NCBI GenBank assembly: GCA_905211955.1
Contig: CAJMCT010000036.1
Coordinates: forward strand, 1 to 9,841
Length of the DNA stretch: 9,841 nucleotides
Direction of reading: 5' to 3'
Source: an uncultured Eubacteriales bacterium
Lineage (GTDB): Bacteria; Bacillota; Clostridia; Christensenellales; Borkfalkiaceae
The position numbers and the translations under genes are program-made. The notes under the pieces were generated by a model, which saw only the letters and a list, made by a program, of their open reading frames with translations, made no database searches and had not been told where the DNA came from. Of this stretch, positions 1 to 5,080 are shown piece after piece (within the stretch, counting starts at the first letter, position 1; each line of letters opens with the position of its first letter).

Positions 1-852
1 TCTAAAGTAGAGAGCATTGAAACGGTGGATAGTTATATCAAGTCTTACTGTAAGGACGGAAAACTTGAATACGTAATAGTCACCCACGCACACGAAGACC
101 ACTATGCTTGCTTTACCACTAACGATAGCCTTTTTAATAGGTACGAAATAGGCACTATAATAGACTTTGCGCAAACCAACCAAAAAGACACGGCAAAGAT
201 GTACAATAACTATTTAAGAGAACGCAGTGAAGCGATAGAAAACGGCGCTACTCATTACACGGCAAAAGAGTGTGTAGATAGTGGAAACACAGTGTTTAAT
301 TTATCGGATAACGTAAAGATGACTATTTTAGATAACTATTACTATCACAATAAAATGAGCGAAGGGGAAAACAACCACTCGGTATGTACGTTATTCACTC
401 AAGGTAGTAGAAACTTCTTGTTTACTGGTGATCTTGAAAAGGCGGGCGAAGAAAATCTCGTTGACTTAAACAACCTTCCCGAAGTAGACCTTTATAAAGC
501 GGGACACCACGGTTCTAAAACTTCTTCGAATAACGATTTGTTAGAAGTAATTAAGCCTAAAAACGTTTGCGTTTGTTGTTGCGCTGGTAGTAGTGAATAT
601 ACTAAAACCGAAGCAAACAAATTTCCTACTCAAGAGTTTATAGATAGAATTGCGCCGTATACCGATAAGGTTTACGTGCCTACGATATTCGTTAGCGACA
701 CCGATAAAACGTTTACGTCCTTAAACGGAAACGTAGTGTTTATTTCAAACCCCGAAGCACTTACGGTAAACTGTTCGGCAAGTAGCGTACTTCTTAAAGA
801 TACCGATTGGTTTAAGAAAAATAGAGAAACGCCACTTGCTTGGCTATCTTAA
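1..852 (+). CDS. ComEC-like metallo-beta-lactamase-fold hydrolase, 5'-truncated by the window edge
   Basis: The frame is open from base 1 and ends at TAA 850-852, so 283 codons are visible. The GTG at 25 is probably not the start, because the N-terminal strands of the fold that should precede the metal motif are missing. The zinc-binding signature HAHEDH is at in-window codons 29-34. Further metal or fold motifs are NNHS (codons 124-127), TGD (142-144) and AGHHGS (167-172), in the order and spacing of the ComEC/Rec2 C-terminal MBL domain. Proteins of this type are stand-alone hydrolases, often secreted or membrane-linked, with phosphodiesterase or nuclease activity suspected but rarely shown. 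After the MBL core there is a cysteine-rich stretch (CVCCC near codon 191) and a C-terminal tail containing DTDWFKKNR. Membrane segments or a signal peptide, if any, lie outside the window. The family call is firm; the substrate is unknown. It is separated from spoVT by a terminator-like hairpin. Confidence 0.85.
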   Translation, partial: SKVESIETVDSYIKSYCKDGKLEYVIVTHAHEDHYACFTTNDSLFNRYEIGTIIDFAQTNQKDTAKMYNNYLRERSEAIENGATHYTAKECVDSGNTVFNLSDNVKMTILDNYYYHNKMSEGENNHSVCTLFTQGSRNFLFTGDLEKAGEENLVDLNNLPEVDLYKAGHHGSKTSSNNDLLEVIKPKNVCVCCCAGSSEYTKTEANKFPTQEFIDRIAPYTDKVYVPTIFVSDTDKTFTSLNGNVVFISNPEALTVNCSASSVLLKDTDWFKKNRETPLAWLS

Positions 853-857
853 AAACT

Positions 858-886
858 GTATAAAAGAATAAAACCTTCGCATAATA
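858..886 (+). promoter_or_regulatory. Sigma-G-type (forespore) promoter of spoVT
   Basis: GTATA at 858-862 matches the sigma-G -35 pattern (GHATR) and CATAATA at 880-886 matches the -10 pattern (CATNHTA), with a 17-nt spacer. In Bacillus subtilis spoVT is transcribed in the forespore by sigma-G, so gene identity and promoter type agree. The predicted start is near 892-895, giving a very short leader of about 15 nt that begins at the ribosome binding site. The assignment rests on motif match and known biology; sigma-F recognises related sites and cannot be excluded. Confidence 0.7.
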
Positions 887-904
887 AGTTATGACGGAGG
901 TTTT
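870..904 (+). terminator. Terminator-like hairpin overlapping the spoVT ribosome binding site
   Basis: The 5' arm 870-879 (AAAACCTTCG) pairs with 895-904 (CGGAGGTTTT) with one G-U wobble. The pairing continues inward as CATAA 880-884 with TTATG 889-893, leaving a bulged A894 and a TAAG tetraloop. The 3' side runs into seven T residues (901-907), as in an intrinsic terminator, so the hairpin plausibly ends the upstream MBL transcript. The 3' arm contains the spoVT Shine-Dalgarno sequence CGGAGG (895-900). The inner stem contains the sigma-G -10 box. Confidence 0.7.
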
Positions 905-907
905 TTT

Positions 908-1450
908 ATGCGTGATACGGGTATAGTTAGAAGAATAGACGATTTAGGTAGGGTGGTAATCCCTAAAGAGATAAGAAAAACGTTAAGGATAAAAGAAGGA
1001 GACCCCTTAGAAATTTTTACCAATAAAGACGAACTTTTATTTAAGAAATATTCGCCGTTAACTAGCGAAATGGACTTAGCAAATTCTCTAGGGCAAAGCC
1101 TTAGCGAAACGAGTGGTAAAAACTGTATAATAACGGATACCGACACGGTAGTTTTTTCAAGTTATAAACCCAAAGAACTTATTGGCAAAACCATATCTAA
1201 AGACTTAGAAAAGGTTATGAAAGAACGTATGGAAACTACGAACTGTCGTACGGACGGAAGGTCTTGCATAAGTCTATATCAAGGCGACGAAAACTCTTGT
1301 GAAAACCAAATTATAGTTCCAATTATAACTAACGGCGATTGCTACGGTGCGGTAATACTTTGGGACGGAGATTTATCTTGTAGATTTTCTTCTTCCGACC
1401 TAAAATTAGTAAAATTAGCATCGCAAATCTTAGCAAAACAATTCGAGTGA
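908..1450 (+). CDS. spoVT: Stage V sporulation protein T (AbrB-family regulator with GAF domain)
   Basis: The product has 180 residues, close to the B. subtilis length (178). Residues 4-37 (TGIVRRIDDLGRVVIPKEIR and the following LRIKEGDPLEIF) are a near-perfect SpoVT/AbrB swapped-hairpin DNA-binding domain. Residues from about 55 to 178 fit the SpoVT GAF-like sensor domain, including the PI-(I/V)-x-NGD-x-x-GAV segment at 138-149. SpoVT is a tetrameric DNA-binding protein that activates or represses sigma-G-dependent genes in the forespore and shapes spore coat and germination properties. The start ATG 908 is set by GACGGAGG seven bases upstream. A sigma-G-type promoter lies immediately before it. 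Six cysteines (73, 113, 120, 131, 145, 158) sit in the sensor domain, more than I recall for the Bacillus protein. The next gene, a SpoVB/YabM-type flippase, repeats the spoVT-yabM order of Bacillus. Confidence 0.95.
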   Translation: MRDTGIVRRIDDLGRVVIPKEIRKTLRIKEGDPLEIFTNKDELLFKKYSPLTSEMDLANSLGQSLSETSGKNCIITDTDTVVFSSYKPKELIGKTISKDLEKVMKERMETTNCRTDGRSCISLYQGDENSCENQIIVPIITNGDCYGAVILWDGDLSCRFSSSDLKLVKLASQILAKQFE

Positions 1451-1463
1451 TTTTAAGTCACTC
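1445..1463 (+). repeat. Short hairpin across the spoVT stop codon, before the flippase start
   Basis: GAGTGA (1445-1450) and TCACTC (1458-1463) are perfect reverse complements with a 7-nt loop, extendable by a G-U pair. The stem includes the spoVT TGA stop and ends five bases before the flippase ATG. There is no T-run, so it is unlikely to be a terminator. It could affect translational coupling, since no good Shine-Dalgarno sequence precedes the flippase gene. Confidence 0.35.
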
Positions 1464-1468
1464 TACAT

Positions 1469-2830
1469 ATGACTTCCCGAAAAAAAATCATAAACGGCGC
1501 ACTATTACTCGGCATAGGCGCGGTAATAGCAAAACTTTTAGGCGCAATATACAGAGTTCCGCTAACTAATCTATTAGGAGCGGAAGGGCTAGGGCTATAC
1601 CAAATGGTGTTTCCCGTGTATTCGGTTTTGCTTGATTTTTCGGGCGCTGGAGTGCCGAGTGCCTTGTCTAAAATTATCTCGGAATATTCACTCTCGGATA
1701 AAGAAAGATATGCTAAAAGAATACTGAATAGCAGTATAAAACTGTTTGCGGTAATCGGTAGCGTATTTTTTTTGCTTATGGCATTGCTTAGTAAAATAAT
1801 CTCTAACGTTCAAGGCAACGAAAGTGCATACCTTGGCTATATATTTTTAGCGCCCGCAGTGCTTTTAGTTTCGGTGATTTCGTGTTTTAGAGGATACTTT
1901 CAAGGACTAATGAATATGAAACACACTGCGATTTCCCAAACGGTAGAGCAGGTAATCAAACTTGTCTTCGGTCTTTTATTCGTCAGTGTGTTTTTGCCAA
2001 ATATCCCGCTTGCGGTGGGCGGTGCAACGCTTGGCGTGACAATCTCTGAACTCGTTGCGCTAATATATCTTTACACGGTTTATAAAAGAAGGGAACGAGT
2101 ACTAATATTAAACTTTCCCGATGACCAAAAAGAGTTTGGCATGGACGCAAAGAAAATAATAAGGCTAACTATTCCCGTCACGTTAATTGGTATAGCCATA
2201 CCGCTATCGCATTTTATCGACAGTTTTTTGGTCGTCAATATACTTAAAAAATATACGGAAAGTGCAACTTCACTTTACGGGCTTTTCTCGGGTGTTGCGC
2301 ACACGGTGATAAATCTTCCCGTAAGCGTTTGCTACGGGCTATCGATTGTCGCAATACCGTTAATTTCCGGCTCTAAAACGGATAGAGAACGCGAAGAAAA
2401 CCAAAATTCCACCCTTTTACTAACTTTAATTTCCGCAATACCGCTTGCACTTTTAATCTATTTTTTTGCACCGATTATAGTAAACGTGCTATTTAATAGT
2501 CTTTCCGCATGGCAAAAAGACGTTTCGGTAAGGCTTATAAAAATACTATCTATCAACGTAGTGTTCGTATCGGTGCTTCAATCTACCAACGCAATACTAA
2601 TCGGAAAGGGTAAAGCGTACTATCCCTTAATTAGTATGGCGATAGGTGTAATAGCAAATACTGCTTTGAACTTAGTACTATTAAACAACCAAAGTTTAAA
2701 TATTTATGCTTGCGGAATTGCTTCAATTACTTGCTATTTTATCGCCGTTTTGATAAACTTAATATTGATAATATCAGGGCGGGTTAAGTATGCAGCTAAA
2801 AAGCCTAACGGTGGGCAACTTACAAATTAA
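1469..2830 (+). CDS. SpoVB/YabM-type polysaccharide (MOP/MATE-like) flippase
   Basis: The product is a 453-residue polytopic membrane protein with about 12 hydrophobic segments by eye. It starts with the typical SpoVB/YabM N-terminus: a short basic leader, then GALLLGIGAVIAKLLGAIYR, then LTNLLGAEGLGLYQMVFPVY. The conserved SGAGVPSALSKIISE follows at about residues 58-72. Relatives belong to the MOP exporter superfamily and move lipid-linked polysaccharide or peptidoglycan precursors across the membrane; SpoVB is needed for spore cortex synthesis. The family is clear, but whether this is the SpoVB or the YabM orthologue is not. Position directly after spoVT mirrors yabM in Bacillus. It is shorter than SpoVB (about 518 residues) and seems to stop after the twelfth segment, so the last helices of the 14-helix form may be missing. 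ATG 1469 gives the right N-terminus but lacks a convincing ribosome binding site, suggesting coupling to spoVT. Its 3' end overlaps dusB. Confidence 0.88.
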   Translation: MTSRKKIINGALLLGIGAVIAKLLGAIYRVPLTNLLGAEGLGLYQMVFPVYSVLLDFSGAGVPSALSKIISEYSLSDKERYAKRILNSSIKLFAVIGSVFFLLMALLSKIISNVQGNESAYLGYIFLAPAVLLVSVISCFRGYFQGLMNMKHTAISQTVEQVIKLVFGLLFVSVFLPNIPLAVGGATLGVTISELVALIYLYTVYKRRERVLILNFPDDQKEFGMDAKKIIRLTIPVTLIGIAIPLSHFIDSFLVVNILKKYTESATSLYGLFSGVAHTVINLPVSVCYGLSIVAIPLISGSKTDREREENQNSTLLLTLISAIPLALLIYFFAPIIVNVLFNSLSAWQKDVSVRLIKILSINVVFVSVLQSTNAILIGKGKAYYPLISMAIGVIANTALNLVLLNNQSLNIYACGIASITCYFIAVLINLILIISGRVKYAAKKPNGGQLTN

Positions 2831-3725
2831 GAACAACGTATTTATGGCACCCATAGCAGGGTACACTGATTACGCTTTTCGTTCCCTTGTTTTAGAACTT
2901 GGGGCAGGCCTTGTTTTTACCGAACTTGCTTCCGCAAAAGGCATAAACTTTGGTGGTGGCGCTAATAAAGAACTTTTAAAATGTAATGATTACAATTTAA
3001 CGTCTGCACAACTTTTTGGTGCTGACCCTTATTTTATGCGCAAGGCTTGCGAAAGCGAAGAACTTGCGCTTTTTAAATTTGTTGATATAAATATGGGTTG
3101 CCCCGTTCCAAAGGTTTATAAAAACGGAGAAGGAAGCGCACTTTTAACCGACCTAAAAAAAGCCGAAAATATTATTAAAGAGTGTGTAAAAAGCGGTAAA
3201 ATCATAACCGTTAAGATAAGAACGGGCTTAAAGGAAGGGGACGATATAGCAAAAGAAGTCTCTATAATGGCTGAAAGTGCGGGCGCAAGTCTTATAACTA
3301 TTCACGGTAGAGTTAGAGAAAAATATTATTCTGGCGAGCCTGACTATAAGGCGATAGAAAATGCTAAAAAATCGGTAAAGATTCCTATAATTGCAAACGG
3401 CGGAATATTTACTGTTAGCGATGCTAATCTAATGATAGAAAGAACTGGTGCCGATGGGGTTATGCTTGCACGTGGTGGCATAGAAAATCCCTTCTTGTTT
3501 TGCGAACTTTTAGGCACAAAATCCCCTTACAATAAAAAGCAATTTATCTTAAAACACTTAGATGGTATGAAAGAACTTTATGGGGATAGAAAAGCGAACG
3601 TAGAGTTTAGAAAGTTTGCGTCATATTACTTTAAGGGGCAAGATGGCTCTAAAGAGTTAAGAACTCAAATTATGACCTTGCAATCGGTTGAAGAAATTAA
3701 GCAATTAATAGATAAAAAACTTTAA
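2790..3725 (+). CDS. dusB: tRNA dihydrouridine synthase, DusB type
   Basis: This flavoenzyme reduces specific uridines in the tRNA D-loop to dihydrouridine using FMN and NADPH. The 311-residue product shows the TIM-barrel signatures in order: VFMAPIAGYTDYAFR (17-31), DINMGCP with the catalytic proton-donor Cys at residue 104, KNGEGSALL, VKIRTG, ITIHGR, IPIIANGGI and TGADGVMLARG (FMN phosphate site). A C-terminal helical tRNA-binding region follows, recognisable by EFRKFASYYFKGQDGSKELR. All expected catalytic features are intact, so it should be active. ATG 2790 overlaps the flippase gene by 41 bases. An alternative GTG at 2811 would shorten the overlap and begin at VGNLQIKN, which matches the usual family N-terminus about as well. 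It probably belongs to the spoVT transcription unit. The exact Dus subfamily is inferred from general resemblance. Confidence 0.93.
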   Translation: MQLKSLTVGNLQIKNNVFMAPIAGYTDYAFRSLVLELGAGLVFTELASAKGINFGGGANKELLKCNDYNLTSAQLFGADPYFMRKACESEELALFKFVDINMGCPVPKVYKNGEGSALLTDLKKAENIIKECVKSGKIITVKIRTGLKEGDDIAKEVSIMAESAGASLITIHGRVREKYYSGEPDYKAIENAKKSVKIPIIANGGIFTVSDANLMIERTGADGVMLARGGIENPFLFCELLGTKSPYNKKQFILKHLDGMKELYGDRKANVEFRKFASYYFKGQDGSKELRTQIMTLQSVEEIKQLIDKKL

Positions 3726-3732
3726 CAAAATA

Positions 3733-3778
3733 CGCTCTCTCAAAATATGATAAAAGAGTAGACAAAAAAGAGAGGGCG
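3733..3778 (+). promoter_or_regulatory. Candidate hairpin masking the ribosome binding site of the nitrilase-like gene
   Basis: CGCTCTCTC (3733-3741) can pair along its whole length with GAGAGGGCG (3770-3778), with one G-U pair and a 28-nt loop. The 3' arm is the Shine-Dalgarno region (GAGAGGG) just before ATG 3781. There is no T-run, so it is not a terminator. The long loop makes stability uncertain. Confidence 0.35.
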
Positions 3779-3780
3779 CT

Positions 3781-4461
3781 ATGGACGTATGTTTTTGCAC
3801 GGCTGACACGCTTAACGTCGTTTGGCAAGAAAAACTAACTAAAATTGGAAAGCAAGACGTATTGGTGTTTGGATTTAACGGACTTGGGCTTGTCAGTTAT
3901 AAGAAAGAACTCGCAGGGGAAACCGAATATTTTCACGACGTGGCGAGTTTGTCAAGGCAAACGGAAAGCGTGGTTATATGCGGTTGCGATACGGATACGT
4001 ACGGGGTTTTTCGCCACTCGGCGGGTTTAGCTGATAACGGAAAAATCTTAGGGGTGTCCGATACCGTGCATACGATAGACGAAAGCGAATTTGTGCCGGG
4101 CGCAAGTTTTAGGGTGTACGATACTAGCAAAGGAAAAATAGGGTTAATTGTAGGTGAAGACTTATATTTTCCCGAAGTTTCAAGGGTTTTAGCACTTTGC
4201 GATGCAGACTTTATCGTGTGCCTATTCAAAAAACCCGACGGGGCAATGCCACAAATCATGCTACGTGCAATGTCCTTTTCAAACGGGGTTTGTATGGCGC
4301 TTTGTTCTAAAAACTATGCGTGCGTTTCAGACGTTAAAGGAAACGTTTCGGTTGCAGGAACTAGCGATATAGTAAAAGCAAAAGTAAAAACCGAAAAAGA
4401 TTATCGGCTAATAAGTTCCCGTCGTCGCGGGCTTTATCGCGATTTTAATTCGGGGTATTAA
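3781..4461 (+). CDS. Nitrilase-superfamily (carbon-nitrogen hydrolase fold) protein lacking the catalytic triad
   Basis: The product has 226 residues, shorter than typical members (about 260-280). Family landmarks are visible: DVLVFGFNGLG (26-36) in place of the LVVFPE strand; NGKILG then DTVHTI (94-99) in place of the yRKxHLf loop; FVPGASFRVYDT (104-115) matching the usual pGdxfxvfdt; and GKIGLIVGEDLYFPEVSRVLA matching GkiGllICyDlrFPEl.R.LA, followed by DADFIV. In active members the triad is Glu-Lys-Cys. Here the Glu position is hydrophobic (F32 by my alignment, with no Glu in 26-42), the Lys position is Thr95, and the nucleophile Cys is Gly125 (codon GGT, one base from TGT). A pseudoenzyme is therefore likely, perhaps a binding or scaffold protein. 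ATG 3781 follows AGAGAGGG. It lies between dusB and trmL, suggesting but not proving a link to tRNA modification. Fold assignment is good; function is unknown. Confidence 0.75.
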   Translation: MDVCFCTADTLNVVWQEKLTKIGKQDVLVFGFNGLGLVSYKKELAGETEYFHDVASLSRQTESVVICGCDTDTYGVFRHSAGLADNGKILGVSDTVHTIDESEFVPGASFRVYDTSKGKIGLIVGEDLYFPEVSRVLALCDADFIVCLFKKPDGAMPQIMLRAMSFSNGVCMALCSKNYACVSDVKGNVSVAGTSDIVKAKVKTEKDYRLISSRRRGLYRDFNSGY

Positions 4462-4475
4462 AAAGGAGCAAAAAT

Positions 4476-4967
4476 ATGAAACTTAATATTGTATTAGTAG
4501 AACCCGAAATTCCGCAAAACGCAGGCAATATTGTTAGAACTTGCGCAGTCACCGATAGTGTTTTGCATATGGTAAGACCGCTCGGCTTTGAAGTGACGGA
4601 TAAATACTTAAAGCGCGCGGGGTTAGACTATTGGGATTACGTAGAAATTCACTTTTACGATAGTTTAAAAGAATTGATGGACAAGTATTATAAGGGGGAT
4701 AACTTTTGGTTTTTTTCAACCAAGTCAAAACTTATCCACTCGGATGCAAAATATAAAGACGGTGACTTTTTAGTGTTCGGAAAAGAAACGAAAGGACTTC
4801 CCGAAGATCTACTAAAAGAGCATTACGACGAGTGCGTAAGAATTCCAATGATGGGAAAACTTCGCTCTCTAAATCTTTCAAACTCCGTTTGCGTTGGCGT
4901 TTACGAAGCATTAAGACAAGGCGGATATCCCAACTTTAAAACGGAAGGGGAAATACCTCAAAAATAA
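4476..4967 (+). CDS. trmL: tRNA (cytidine/uridine-34 2'-O)-methyltransferase, SPOUT family
   Basis: TrmL methylates the ribose of the wobble nucleotide (C34 or cmnm5U34) in tRNA-Leu isoacceptors using S-adenosylmethionine. The 163-residue length matches the family (about 155-165). Motifs are the N-terminal IVLVEPEIPQNAGNIVRTCA (5-24), LKRAGLDYWDYV (45-56), and the two parts of the trefoil-knot cofactor site: FGKETKGLP (101-109) and IPMMGKLRSLNLSNSV (123-138). All look intact. The start ATG 4476 has a good AAAGGAGC site nine bases upstream and follows the nitrilase-like gene after 14 bases, so the two are probably co-transcribed. It is the second tRNA-modification gene in this operon, with dusB. 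It is likely the last gene of the unit, since a new promoter follows. Confidence 0.94.
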   Translation: MKLNIVLVEPEIPQNAGNIVRTCAVTDSVLHMVRPLGFEVTDKYLKRAGLDYWDYVEIHFYDSLKELMDKYYKGDNFWFFSTKSKLIHSDAKYKDGDFLVFGKETKGLPEDLLKEHYDECVRIPMMGKLRSLNLSNSVCVGVYEALRQGGYPNFKTEGEIPQK

Positions 4968-4976
4968 TTTTTTGAG
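4957..4976 (+). terminator. Weak AT-rich hairpin at the trmL stop
   Basis: CTCAAAAA (4957-4964) pairs perfectly with TTTTTGAG (4969-4976) around a TAAT loop that contains most of the trmL stop codon. The stem has only three G-C pairs, at its base, and no T-run follows. It may slow or end transcription of the spoVT-trmL unit, but it is a poor match to an intrinsic terminator. Confidence 0.25.
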
Positions 4977-4995
4977 TATTTGCTATATAATTTAT

Positions 4996-5025
4996 TTGAC
5001 AAACCTACAGGTTTGTTAGTATTCT
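4996..5025 (+). promoter_or_regulatory. Sigma-A-type promoter of the transporter pair
   Basis: A perfect -35 hexamer TTGACA (4996-5001) is followed after 18 nt by TATTCT (5020-5025), a four-of-six -10 match. The predicted start is near 5032, leaving a leader of about 50 nt. An alternative TAAAAT at 5025-5030 is a better hexamer but sits too far from the -35. A small hairpin (GTAAG 5034-5038 with CTTAC 5045-5049) would lie at the extreme 5' end of the RNA. The spacer holds an 18-bp palindrome, as in regulated promoters. Confidence 0.55.
4999..5016. promoter_or_regulatory. Perfect 18-bp palindrome, candidate operator
   Basis: ACAAACCT (4999-5006) and AGGTTTGT (5009-5016) are exact reverse complements separated by AC. 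The palindrome overlaps the last three bases of the -35 box and fills most of the spacer, where a bound repressor would block RNA polymerase or a MerR-like regulator could act by distortion. I do not recognise the half-site as that of a known Firmicutes regulator, and no regulator gene is adjacent. The RNA would not contain it if transcription starts near 5032, so a DNA-level role is favoured. Confidence 0.55.
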
Positions 5026-5080
5026 AAAATTAGGTAAGTTTGCGCTTACTATCAATTCACAAAGGAAAGGACTTTATTTT

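Noticed and set aside
25..27. GTG as the start codon of the MBL hydrolase
   Set aside because: The frame is open to base 1 and the beginning of the MBL fold that should precede the HAHEDH motif is missing, so the true start is upstream of the window.
3746..3751. TATGAT as a -10 box for the nitrilase-like gene
   Set aside because: The only upstream candidate, TTTAAC at 3721-3726, is a poor -35 with a 19-base spacer, so an internal promoter is not supported.
4986..4991. TATAAT hexamer upstream of the transporter promoter
   Set aside because: There is no -35 hexamer at an acceptable distance (TTGAGT at 4972 is only 8 bases away); the downstream TTGACA promoter explains the region better.
5033..5050. 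Small hairpin in the transporter leader as a riboswitch
   Set aside because: The leader is only about 50 bases and the stem 5-6 bp, with no known aptamer features; at most a 5'-end stabilising stem.
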